Shown here one piece after another: positions 9,007 to 16,597 of a DNA stretch of 35,466 nt; the first letter of the stretch is position 1; each line of letters begins with the position of its first letter. The notes beneath the pieces are model-generated. The model was not told where the DNA came from. It made no database searches and saw only the letters and a program-made list of their open reading frames with translations. Origin of the DNA: Klebsiella pneumoniae (GTDB taxonomy: Bacteria; Myxococcota_A; UBA796; GCA-2862545); contig CAMASI010000049.1 in assembly GCA_945861065.1 (NCBI GenBank), positions 1-35,466 of the forward strand, given 5' to 3'. The position numbers were made by a program, and so were the translations under genes.

Positions 9007-10235
9007 CCGCTTTTGGTCTGTGGTGGTGGTTGGCGTGTCGCGCCGAGCCAGACGGGAGGTGGTTCCACCCGCCTGAAGCGTTTGCGCCCGAGGACCGCGC
9101 GCGTGTCGAGGAGCTGATGGCTATCGGCTACGCGGAAGGCACGACGGCTGGGCATGCGGGGGTCGGTGTCCTCCACCGCTCTGACGCGGCCGAGCCCGGC
9201 TTCGCGTTGTACGCCTCCGGTCATGGTCCGGAAGCCGTCCTGATGGACCTGGATGGCAACGAGCTGCACCGTTGGCACCATGACTTCTGGGCAACCTGGC
9301 CCGATGCGCCCGTGTCCCGAAGCCCGGGCAGTGTTCATAATTTTCGACGGGTGCGGCTGCTTCCCGATGGCTCGTTGCTGGCCATCCACGAGGGACTGGG
9401 GATCGTGCGGTTGGGACCCGACGATGTCCCAATATGGGCGGAACTCAATGGCGCGCATCACGACGCGGTCGTCCGGCCCAACGGAACGGTGATGGTGCTG
9501 GTTCGTCGGCCGGAGAACGTCCCTTGGCTCTCGACGCGCGGCCCGGTCTTAGCGGACGCGGTGGCTATTCTCGACGTGGAGTCCGGGGTGACGCTGCGCC
9601 GGATCTCGATCCTCGAAGCGTTCAAAGGCAAAGCACAACTTCTGCAGGCGCTGGGTGGGGACGATGGCGATCCGCTTCACACGAATTCCATTGAGGTTTT
9701 ATCAGCACCGTTGCGCGGCACGGGCGGGCGAGCGGGGGACCTGTTGCTTTCGCTTCGGACGCCGAGCCTGTTGGCTGTGATCGATGTGGAGACGGGCGCC
9801 TTATTGTGGTCGTCTCGGGGGCCCTTCCGGCAGCAACACGATGCCCGTGTAGATGGTCCCAGCGCGGTGTTGATCTTCGACAACAGCGGCTCGAAGGAAG
9901 GCGCGCGGGTGTTGCGCCTCGACGTGCCCCAGCCGCGGGTCCTGAGGTCTTGGGGGCCAGAGGTGCACCTGCACAGTCCGTTGCTCGGGGCGGTTGCGCG
10001 TCTCCCTGGTGGTCACGTGATGGTCACGGAGTCCGAAGGCGGGCGCGCATTTGAAGTGGGAGAGAACGGCGAGGTCGTATGGGAGTTCCACAACCCGCAT
10101 CGGGCCGGCGACAACGACGAATGGGTGGCCGCGTTGTTCGAGTTGGTGCGGCTGCCGGCCGATTTCCCGGTGGACTGGGCGCGCGGCGTCGCAGTGCCTC
10201 CTCGCGGACCCGATGGCGGCTCGGGTTGTTGGTGA
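9003..10235 (+). CDS. Arylsulfotransferase (ASST)-like lipoprotein
   Basis: 410 residues with a short lipoprotein signal (MTAFGLWWWLAC, Cys12). The start is the GTG at 9003, overlapping the TGA of the upstream gene (GTGA). The body is a repeated beta-propeller pattern: LMDLDGNELHRW near 80-91, LLPDGSLLAI, AHHDAVV with His152-His153, DPLHTNSIE near 223-231, QQHDARV near 277-283, LIFDNSG near 290-296 and GGHVMVTESEGGRAFEV. These match ASST-family proteins, which transfer sulfuryl groups between phenolic compounds in the periplasm using a catalytic His. It probably acts in the periplasm with the coupled sulfatase-like protein; which His is catalytic and what the acceptor is remain unknown. Confidence 0.8.
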   Translation: MTAFGLWWWLACRAEPDGRWFHPPEAFAPEDRARVEELMAIGYAEGTTAGHAGVGVLHRSDAAEPGFALYASGHGPEAVLMDLDGNELHRWHHDFWATWPDAPVSRSPGSVHNFRRVRLLPDGSLLAIHEGLGIVRLGPDDVPIWAELNGAHHDAVVRPNGTVMVLVRRPENVPWLSTRGPVLADAVAILDVESGVTLRRISILEAFKGKAQLLQALGGDDGDPLHTNSIEVLSAPLRGTGGRAGDLLLSLRTPSLLAVIDVETGALLWSSRGPFRQQHDARVDGPSAVLIFDNSGSKEGARVLRLDVPQPRVLRSWGPEVHLHSPLLGAVARLPGGHVMVTESEGGRAFEVGENGEVVWEFHNPHRAGDNDEWVAALFELVRLPADFPVDWARGVAVPPRGPDGGSGCW

Positions 10236-10242
10236 CGACGCT

Positions 10243-10773
10243 CTACGGTGCGGCGCCGGCTAGGATCCATCCCTCCACGGTGTCCAGCTCCGATACGGTC
10301 ATCGCGCCGGTTTTTGGCATCTTGGACCCGGAGCCCGCGACGTCGAGGTGCGTGCCTTGGAGTTTGTGCCACAGGTAGCTGTTGTCGAGGTCTCCCGGCT
10401 CAATCTCGTCCATGGCGGCGACGTCGAGCGACGGAACATTCACGATCTTTGCCCAACCGTCATCGAGATTGAGCCCGCCTTGGGCGTCGCCTTCCACGTG
10501 GCAACCCTTGCACCGAACGTCGAAGATCAGTTGAATGTCGGTCGCGAACGACAATGACCCACCGGTAGGATCGGTATCCGAGTCGGTGTCGGTGTCGGTG
10601 TCGCTGTCCGTATCGGAATCGCTGTCCGTATCGGAATCGCTGTCCGAATCGCTGTCAGCGTCGCTGTCGGTGTCTGCGTCCCCGTCAGTGTCGGGTACGG
10701 GTGCGCCGGACTCCGTCGTCGATGCTTTGTCGCCACACGCCAATAAGCCAAGGATCCACAACAGGTCGCGCAT
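10243..10773 (-). CDS. Asp/Ser/Thr-repeat c-type cytochrome lipoprotein
   Basis: 176-residue lipoprotein. The signal MRDLLWILGLLAC places the lipid on Cys13. Residues about 28-68 are a highly acidic repeat of Asp alternating with Ser, Thr or Ala, likely a flexible spacer. The globular C-terminus has a heme c motif, C88-K-G-C91-H92, and a KMPKTG segment whose Met142 fits a distal heme ligand, resembling the small cytochrome domains often called planctomycete-type cytochrome c. It is probably tethered to a membrane and extends a heme domain from it. The start has a clear GGAGG upstream. It is last of the minus-strand run and its 3' end meets the ASST gene 7 bases away. Confidence 0.85.
   Translation of the reverse strand: MRDLLWILGLLACGDKASTTESGAPVPDTDGDADTDSDADSDSDSDSDTDSDSDTDSDTDTDTDSDTDPTGGSLSFATDIQLIFDVRCKGCHVEGDAQGGLNLDDGWAKIVNVPSLDVAAMDEIEPGDLDNSYLWHKLQGTHLDVAGSGSKMPKTGAMTVSELDTVEGWILAGAAP
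10570..10692 (-). repeat. Six-base-periodic coding repeat for the acidic linker
   Basis: The codons for residues 28-68 of the cytochrome lipoprotein form a degenerate hexamer repeat of GAC/GAT alternating with TCG/TCC/ACC. Such tracts can change length by slippage, which would alter the linker but keep the frame if whole hexamers are gained or lost. Confidence 0.8.
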
Positions 10774-10830
10774 GAAAATTCCCTCCGGCGCTCCTTAGTC
10801 GATCTGGGTGCCGGCTGCCCCGGACCGAGT

Positions 10831-11565
10831 TCAATGACGTTCGAGCCAGCGCGTCGTGAAGACCTCGTCTTCCAAAGGCACGTCGAAACGCACGTCGGAA
10901 AGCACCAAGGTCGTGCTCTGGCCCGTTTGCACTTTGTTGATGATGACCATCTTCAGTGGGAACCACCGGTCTCCAATCTTCGTGACGTCGCTCATCTCCC
11001 AAGTCTTTACCAGGGTGCCGGAGAGGTCGTACAGGTGCTGAATGACCGGAATGTTCCACTCCGTATCGATGAGCGAAATTCGTTTGGTATAAGCAACGGT
11101 CTGGTTCTTAGCGGTGAGTTCCATACGCCAACAGGTCCGACCCGTGCCGCAGGGCTCTTGGCCCGTGACCGCTCCGTTGTAGGACGTGCGCAACTCCGAC
11201 GTCGCCATCATGTCCTCGTAGGAGACGTCGGTGCCCGACATGCCGTCCCGAAGCATGTTGTCGGACAACGTGGTGACGCGCTCGGATTCCGGCTGCCACA
11301 TCCGCATGGTCGTGCCCTCGCGAAGCATCTTCTGCCCTTTGTCCCGGGCCGGCGCGAAGTACTCGATTGCGGCTTTGTCGCTGCCGCGCGCCATGATGAC
11401 CATTTCGATGGGCGGGCGCACGCGCTGAGGCGTCGACTGCGTCATGACCGTCTTGTTGGTGCGCGATGCGCTGACCAAATTTGCGTCTACTTTGGTGAGT
11501 AGGGCATCGGCGGTTGGCATTTCGACGGCGAACGCGGCTGTGAGAAACAGAAAAAGGAAACGCAT
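10831..11565 (-). CDS. LolA-like outer-membrane lipoprotein-sorting family protein
   Basis: 244-residue secreted protein starting at the ATG at 11565, with GAGGTC upstream and a signal peptide (MRFLFLFLTAAFA). The rest is predominantly beta and matches the LolA-like sorting-protein family: an RMWQPESERVTTL strand, then SYEDM (a motif in many of these), then a C-terminal series of strands ending in FTTRWLERH. LolA folds carry acylated cargo across the periplasm in a hydrophobic cup. It lies directly after two FtsX-type permeases and a LolD-like ATPase, which strongly suggests it is their periplasmic partner. Cargo is unknown. Upstream in-frame sequence overlaps the permease gene and lacks a signal, so the longer reading was rejected. 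Confidence 0.85.
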   Translation of the reverse strand: MRFLFLFLTAAFAVEMPTADALLTKVDANLVSASRTNKTVMTQSTPQRVRPPIEMVIMARGSDKAAIEYFAPARDKGQKMLREGTTMRMWQPESERVTTLSDNMLRDGMSGTDVSYEDMMATSELRTSYNGAVTGQEPCGTGRTCWRMELTAKNQTVAYTKRISLIDTEWNIPVIQHLYDLSGTLVKTWEMSDVTKIGDRWFPLKMVIINKVQTGQSTTLVLSDVRFDVPLEDEVFTTRWLERH

Positions 11566-11612
11566 GTGACCTCGGTCGGGCGATGACCCCCCAGGACGGG
11601 GGCGGCTTCCGC

Positions 11613-12857
11613 TTAACGCCCGCGGGTGCGCATCGCCTCGACCGGTTGGATGAGGGCTGCGCGTAGACTCGGCAATGCGGCGCCGACAAAGGCCATGACC
11701 AACGCGAGACCGAGCGCGGTCATTGCGACGTCTGCGTTCATATCGCCGTGAAGCGTCGTGCGGAGTGGGATGTCGCTGCCAAAGGTCGCCACTGTTTTCT
11801 CCCCCAGCGTGACGCCTTGGACCTCGAGGTACCACCCACCGAGACCGCCGACTGCTACGCCAAACAGCCCGCCAAGCAGGGCGATGCCAGTAGCCTCGAC
11901 GACGAACAGGAACACGGTTTCCACCCGTCCAAGGCCCATGGAGCGCATGACGCCGATCTCGCTGGTTCGTTCCAAGACCGACATCATCATGGTGTTCCAT
12001 ACGCCGAGCGCCGTGATGAACACGACGGTGGCGGTGAGCACGGTTCGGACGACGCCGATGATTGCCAGGATCCCGGCCCAAGGGTCGCGGGTATGCCAAG
12101 GCTGGACCGTGAGGCCGGCGGCCGCGGGGTGCGCAGCGACGGCGACGGCGAGCGTTTCTGCGTCGTCGCGGTCGGCGGTGAAGACGAGGATTTCGGTCGC
12201 GGCGTCTTCGGTGTCCGCCAAATACTGGACACGGGACAGGTCCACAAATGCCCCCTGGTCTACCAGCGCGGTTCCCGTCTGGACGATTCCAACCACGGGT
12301 CCGCGAATCGGGGAGATGCTCCCGTCTTGGGTCTGGCCAAACAGGACGACTTCATCGCCGGGTTTTAGGCCACTGCGTTTGGCGAGGGTAGCCCCAATGA
12401 GGATTTCTTTGGGGGAGGCGCCAGGAAAGAACGTGCCCTCGATGACGGCCTTTTCCAGACCCATTCGGTCGCGAAAATAGGCGGTCGGGGCGCCAAACAG
12501 CAGCGCGAACACATCTCCGATTTCGTCGCCGACGCTGACCGTGACGCCGGTCACGATTCTTGGGACGACGTCCACGACGCCCGGAACGGCGCGCAGGGCT
12601 TCGACCCGCGCCGTGACGCCCGTGACGTGTTCGTACAACGGCATCATTGACTCGCGTTCGGCGAACTCCGGGTCTACGACTCGGGCATGCCCAGCACCGT
12701 CGGCGGCCGTCCCCAAAACCTCACCGAAAACCCCTCCGATCCATGCGAGGGCGACGGTCAGGACCATCGTTCCCAGGCTCACCGTGAGTGCGGTGAGGAG
12801 CGATCGCGTAACGTTGCGTTGGGCGTTTCGAAGGGCCAACCGGAGCAGCGTGATCAT
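11613..12857 (-). CDS. ABC transporter permease, FtsX/MacB/LolE type (second of pair)
   Basis: 414-residue inner-membrane permease. One transmembrane helix near 20-42 is followed by a large periplasmic MacB-PCD-like domain (about 45-255) and three C-terminal helices (about 265-290, 315-345, 375-400). The conserved cytosolic ERTSEIGVMRSMGLGR segment, the coupling helix of FtsX-domain permeases, is clear. The ATG overlaps the stop of the preceding permease (ATGA at 12854-12857). Topology is that of LolC/LolE/MacB mechanotransmitter permeases that move substrates within the periplasm rather than across the inner membrane. Confidence 0.92.
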   Translation of the reverse strand: MITLLRLALRNAQRNVTRSLLTALTVSLGTMVLTVALAWIGGVFGEVLGTAADGAGHARVVDPEFAERESMMPLYEHVTGVTARVEALRAVPGVVDVVPRIVTGVTVSVGDEIGDVFALLFGAPTAYFRDRMGLEKAVIEGTFFPGASPKEILIGATLAKRSGLKPGDEVVLFGQTQDGSISPIRGPVVGIVQTGTALVDQGAFVDLSRVQYLADTEDAATEILVFTADRDDAETLAVAVAAHPAAAGLTVQPWHTRDPWAGILAIIGVVRTVLTATVVFITALGVWNTMMMSVLERTSEIGVMRSMGLGRVETVFLFVVEATGIALLGGLFGVAVGGLGGWYLEVQGVTLGEKTVATFGSDIPLRTTLHGDMNADVAMTALGLALVMAFVGAALPSLRAALIQPVEAMRTRGR

Positions 12858-14071
12858 GCGCGCACCGCCTCGGCCGGGACCATTCTGCTAGCCACGCGCG
12901 CCGGGTAAAAACTCGCCGCCATGGAAATGAAAATGCCAAATGCAATCGAGAACACGACAACGGCCGGGTCCCATTTCAGGTACAGCATGGCGGAAATCGG
13001 AAGATTACCGGTGGCATTGTTGGCGAGGAAATCGCTCAGGTCGATGCCGTGCTGGTAGTAGTGCCACACGACGCCTCCGCCGATGGCGGCCCCGAGCGTG
13101 GCACCGACGATGCCCATCATCGCCCCTTCTACGAGGAAAAGCGCGAGGACGTCGCGATGGGTCATCCCGAGCGCCCGGAGCGTGCCAATTTCGCGAATGC
13201 GCTCGTAGGCCGCCATCAACACGGTGTTGGCGATTCCCGCAGCGCTCATGCCTAGCAAGCCGGCCACGAGCAGATTGAGTGCGGCGCGCCGAATGGCTTG
13301 GATGCGCAGCGCGCCTGCGGTTTCTTCCACCCACGTGGTGACTTCGGCACCCTCCGGTAAGGGCAATTCCGCGGCGAAGGTTTCCGCCGACGCTCGGTTG
13401 CCGAGGCGAATGGCGATGTGACTCGTTTGCCCCGCCGGCCTCAAAAGGTCGTCCGCGAGTTCCCACGGCACGAACACAGCGCTTTGGTCTAGCTGCCCCG
13501 AGCCGGTATTGACGATGCCGGCCACCGCTACGTCAGCGCCGTTGATCGCGCCCGGATGTGTTCTGGCCTGGAGCATGAAATGGTCACCGACGCGCAGTTT
13601 CATCAGGCGCGCGACGCCGCTCGACAACAGAACCCCGTCCGCCCTTTCGCTTGGGAGTTTTCCCTCGATTTTCCAACTCGTGCGAGGAAATACTTTTTCG
13701 TCGCGCTCTGGGTCGAAGCCGATCCCTCGAACACGGAGCGCGTCCGCGGCGTGTACGGCCCGACCGCTGAACATCAGGCGCTGTGTCCAACCGATTGTCG
13801 TGTTGTCCAGGTGAGTCTTCAAGGAGTCGTTGACGGTGATGAGCTGGTCGATCGGGTGCTGGATGCCTTCGATGGGGTAGTCTTTGGGGCGAATCAACAC
13901 ATGGCCCGTGGTGGTATCGACCGAGGCGCGGATGGCATTCTCTTCGAGCCCGCCGATGAACCCCTGCCCAAGCACGAGAACGGCCGTGCCGGCCACGACG
14001 GCGACGAGGGACAACAGCGTCCGGCGCGTGTTGCGCAACAGATTTCGGAGTGCGAGTTTGAGGAGCATCAC
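12854..14071 (-). CDS. ABC transporter permease, FtsX/MacB/LolC type (first of pair)
   Basis: 405-residue permease with the same topology as its neighbour: an N-terminal helix near 18-42, a periplasmic domain to about 255, and three C-terminal helices. The coupling segment reads YERIREIGTLRALGMTHRDV. Start is the GTG at 14071 or the immediately following ATG at 14068; the GTG overlaps the ATPase stop (GTGA). Having two different permeases plus a separate ATPase resembles LolCDE rather than MacB, where permease and ATPase are one chain. Confidence 0.92.
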   Translation of the reverse strand: MMLLKLALRNLLRNTRRTLLSLVAVVAGTAVLVLGQGFIGGLEENAIRASVDTTTGHVLIRPKDYPIEGIQHPIDQLITVNDSLKTHLDNTTIGWTQRLMFSGRAVHAADALRVRGIGFDPERDEKVFPRTSWKIEGKLPSERADGVLLSSGVARLMKLRVGDHFMLQARTHPGAINGADVAVAGIVNTGSGQLDQSAVFVPWELADDLLRPAGQTSHIAIRLGNRASAETFAAELPLPEGAEVTTWVEETAGALRIQAIRRAALNLLVAGLLGMSAAGIANTVLMAAYERIREIGTLRALGMTHRDVLALFLVEGAMMGIVGATLGAAIGGGVVWHYYQHGIDLSDFLANNATGNLPISAMLYLKWDPAVVVFSIAFGIFISMAASFYPARVASRMVPAEAVRA

Positions 14072-14751
14072 CGGCGCTCGTCAGACGTGATTGCTCCGTC
14101 GGTGAGCGTCACGATACGACGGGCCCGCTCCATCACCTTCGGGTCGTGCGTGGAAAACAGGAAAGTGACGCCGCGCCCTTCGTTCATCTCGCGCATGATG
14201 TCCAACACCGCAGTGCCCGAGCTGGAGTCGAGGTTGGCCGTGGGCTCATCCGCAATGACGAGGGCCGGTTGTTTCACCAGCGCGCGTGCCACCGCGACCC
14301 GCTGCTGTTGGCCGCCGCTCAGCTGGTTCGGCCGGCGATCGAGCAAGCCTCCGAGGCCGACGGCCGACAGTGCGACCGTAGCGCGCGCCCGTCGGTCGCC
14401 CTTCGTGTCGCGGGCCAGTTGCAGGGCGAGTTCTACGTTCTCAACCGCCGAGAGCACGGGGATGAGGTTGAACGATTGAAAGATAAAGCCAATGCGGCGT
14501 GCACGAAGCGCTGCCAATTCCACACCGCTGAGGGCGCCGACGTCACGGCCTTCGATGCGGACGACACCGTTGTCAGGTACGTCCAGGCACCCGATAAGGT
14601 TCAGCAGGGTGGATTTGCCCGACCCCGAGGGTCCGCTGATGACGGTGAACTCGCCGGGCTCGATGACCACGCTGACGCCGCGGAGTGCGGAAACGGCAGC
14701 GGGACCTGAGCCGTAGGTTTTAACCACATTCTCGACGTCAACGAGGGCCAT
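14068..14751 (-). CDS. ABC transporter ATPase, LolD/MacB family
   Basis: 227-residue ATP-binding subunit for the two downstream permeases. It has Walker A GPSGSGKST at about 40-48, the Q-loop region FIFQSFNLIPVLSA, signature LSGGQQQR near 143-150, Walker B LVIADEPTANLD near 163-174, and the H-loop STHD. The FNLIP and TANLD variants are typical of the LolD/MacB/FtsE branch that works with FtsX-type permeases. Named LolD-like rather than lolD because a separate housekeeping LolCDE probably exists elsewhere in the genome. Confidence 0.93.
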   Translation of the reverse strand: MALVDVENVVKTYGSGPAAVSALRGVSVVIEPGEFTVISGPSGSGKSTLLNLIGCLDVPDNGVVRIEGRDVGALSGVELAALRARRIGFIFQSFNLIPVLSAVENVELALQLARDTKGDRRARATVALSAVGLGGLLDRRPNQLSGGQQQRVAVARALVKQPALVIADEPTANLDSSSGTAVLDIMREMNEGRGVTFLFSTHDPKVMERARRIVTLTDGAITSDERR

Positions 14752-14803
14752 GCCCGCTCCGGGCGCGCCTTGTAGCCCGAAGCGTTTGCCCAGGCGGGGA
14801 CCT

Positions 14804-14819
14804 ACATCGGCCCCGATGT
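14804..14819 (-). terminator. Small hairpin just after the 134-residue gene
   Basis: Inverted arms ACATCGG and CCGATGT separated by two bases overlap the stop codon of the upstream gene. No U-run follows, so it may be an attenuating or RNA-stabilising hairpin between that gene and the ABC genes rather than a true intrinsic terminator. Confidence 0.3.
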
Positions 14820-15223
14820 CAAATGGCCCTCATGCGGTTGTTCTTCGCATTGTGCTCCAACTCCACGAGCCCGAGCGCCTCCATCAGCGGCGGGAGGTAC
14901 ACGCCAAACCGGCCCCGCAGGCCTTTTTTGAGGCCATACCAACCGCCCACCGGATTGTCAGCGGAGCGTCCCCACGCCTCGACCGACCCCTCAGGCGCCG
15001 GTTTCTGTTCGTCGGCGCCGCCAAGTGCCACCCAGCCGCCGCGACTGATCAGCCACTGGTGCAGATCGTCGATGCATTGAAGGTGGTAACGAAGTTGGGT
15101 CGTCCCGACCTGGCAGACCAGTGCTGGCGGATTGCTCTCGGGATCACGGTACATGAAGTACTCCGATGTTCCTGGAGGCGTTTTCAGATTCCACGGATTT
15201 GTTTTTGTGCCGAGATCATTCAT
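14819..15223 (-). CDS. Small conserved protein of unknown function
   Basis: 134 residues, no signal peptide or membrane segment, so probably cytosolic. It opens with NPWNLKTPPGTSEYFMYRD and has further motifs ALVCQVGTTQL, AADEQKP-like GGADEQKP, EAWGRSADNPVGGWYGL and RGRFGVYLPPLMEALGLVE, which look like a tightly conserved small-domain family of the DUF type; the family number cannot be given with certainty. The ATG at 15223 has GGAG upstream. A run of nine T precedes it on the coding strand, right after the barrel gene stop. It sits between an outer-membrane barrel gene and the LolD-like ATPase without an obvious link to either. Confidence 0.75.
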   Translation of the reverse strand: MNDLGTKTNPWNLKTPPGTSEYFMYRDPESNPPALVCQVGTTQLRYHLQCIDDLHQWLISRGGWVALGGADEQKPAPEGSVEAWGRSADNPVGGWYGLKKGLRGRFGVYLPPLMEALGLVELEHNAKNNRMRAI

Positions 15224-15250
15224 TGTAGCTCCAAGTGTTTCAAAAAAAAA

Positions 15251-16597
15251 CTAGAAATGGGCACGCGTCCAGATCACCAAGGCCGCATCCGCAACCAGTC
15301 CGGAAAAGTCGAGATCGATGGGCTTGGCGTCAGCGAACCCGTTGATTCCGAGGTTCGCGACGTCGACCTCAAGGTGCATGTCGTCAGGGTCGGGCCGGAA
15401 TTCGCCGCCGTCACCCCACGCCTTGTACGGGACCTGTGCGGTCGCGGAAAACTCCAGCCATTCCAGCGCCCCGACAGTCGCGGTGGGTACGAAAACGCCC
15501 GTTCCATCGCCGAGGTTTTGGATAGTCGCCGCCGAGATGCCGAAGTCTGCAGTAATTTGTGAATTGAGCACGGCGAGCAAATAATCGCGGCCAGCGGTAA
15601 ATGGCGCGTACGGATTGGACGACGTTGGGAACAGGGCGCCTACGCTGGGGTCGTCACAGGTCGGCGGCTCGACTTGGCTGGCGAATCGGCCCGTAAGGTC
15701 GTCGGCACCAGGCTCGGCATCGCCGGACCCATTCCGGTAATATTGCGCGCTGAGATAGAGGCGCTCGAATACGGGAAAACTGTAGTCCACGCCTACCGCG
15801 AACTCTTCGTAGGGAACCTCCACCATGTGGACAGCCCCTTCGAACCACCAGCCCACTTCTAGGTTCCCGCGGAGGTCGAGACCGAGGATCGGTTCCTTCG
15901 TGTCGCCTCGCCACGCCGCCACGCCAGAGATGTCGGTGTTGAGGGCGCGCACCGTGGCCCGTGTGGCGAGCCGTTCATGCACCAAAGCGTCGTCGGAACC
16001 GGCGAGCAGCTGGACCTGGTGGTCGTCGCCGATGGGGATCGTCGCTCGGGCAGAGTTGAGCCCGCCTCGATACCGCCAGGGTTCCACGAATAAAACCTCT
16101 GGGAATGGGTCCGTTGGGTTTACCAATTGGGCGCTTCCCCATTGCACGGGTTGGCGACCGATTCGCAGGTCCACGCCGGGTAAGTAGGCGTCTACGTAGA
16201 GCCGGTCCAGCGTGGTGTAGTCCGACAGTTTGCTGATGCCGAGGGCGGCGTTCGGGGCCTCGTCGGGCCATTCGCAACCCGCGATGTCCCAAAGGCTGTT
16301 CACCGCACTTTCGCCCAAGTACCGTTGAGCGTATTTGAGACTCGTCAGGTTCGACGATTCGAACACGTCTTCGATTTCCGTCTGAAGGCTTCTGCCCTGA
16401 GAGAAAAACACGTCGATCGTGGCCGTTACTGAGACGCGGTCGTTGATCTTCGCCACGAACTCGGGTCGGATGCGTTCGGTCAGCTGCCAGGGCACGCCGG
16501 ACGCGCCGATCTGTTCGCTGAGTCGAATCTCCGCGACGCCCGAAACCTCCTGTGCGCTCGCTGGCGCCCACACCCACAGCGGGACGGCAAAGCTCAT
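15251..16597 (-). CDS. Outer-membrane beta-barrel protein (DUF1302-like)
   Basis: 448 residues from the ATG at 16597, which has a strong GGAGG upstream and overlaps the corA stop (ATGA). The short signal peptide ends near APASAQ. The mature protein alternates amphipathic strands rich in Tyr, Trp, Gly and Asp (for example DLRIGRQPVQWGSAQLV, RLYLSAQYYRNGS) and ends in the C-terminal Phe of WTRAHF, the classical barrel-assembly signal. The GRQPVQWG segment resembles DUF1302/alginate-porin-like barrels, which often accompany LolA-like and RND or ABC export genes. It may be the outer-membrane component of the transport cluster downstream, although one unrelated-looking gene lies between. Confidence 0.8.
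   Translation of the reverse strand: MSFAVPLWVWAPASAQEVSGVAEIRLSEQIGASGVPWQLTERIRPEFVAKINDRVSVTATIDVFFSQGRSLQTEIEDVFESSNLTSLKYAQRYLGESAVNSLWDIAGCEWPDEAPNAALGISKLSDYTTLDRLYVDAYLPGVDLRIGRQPVQWGSAQLVNPTDPFPEVLFVEPWRYRGGLNSARATIPIGDDHQVQLLAGSDDALVHERLATRATVRALNTDISGVAAWRGDTKEPILGLDLRGNLEVGWWFEGAVHMVEVPYEEFAVGVDYSFPVFERLYLSAQYYRNGSGDAEPGADDLTGRFASQVEPPTCDDPSVGALFPTSSNPYAPFTAGRDYLLAVLNSQITADFGISAATIQNLGDGTGVFVPTATVGALEWLEFSATAQVPYKAWGDGGEFRPDPDDMHLEVDVANLGINGFADAKPIDLDFSGLVADAALVIWTRAHF

Noticed and set aside
10831..12099. Longer 422-residue reading of the LolA-like gene
   Set aside because: The extra N-terminus overlaps the permease in another frame and lacks a signal peptide; the ATG at 11565 gives a clean signal and ribosome site.
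13556..14479. 307-codon open frame opposite the ABC genes
   Set aside because: Runs across the junction of two real genes in the antisense direction and has no coherent domain.
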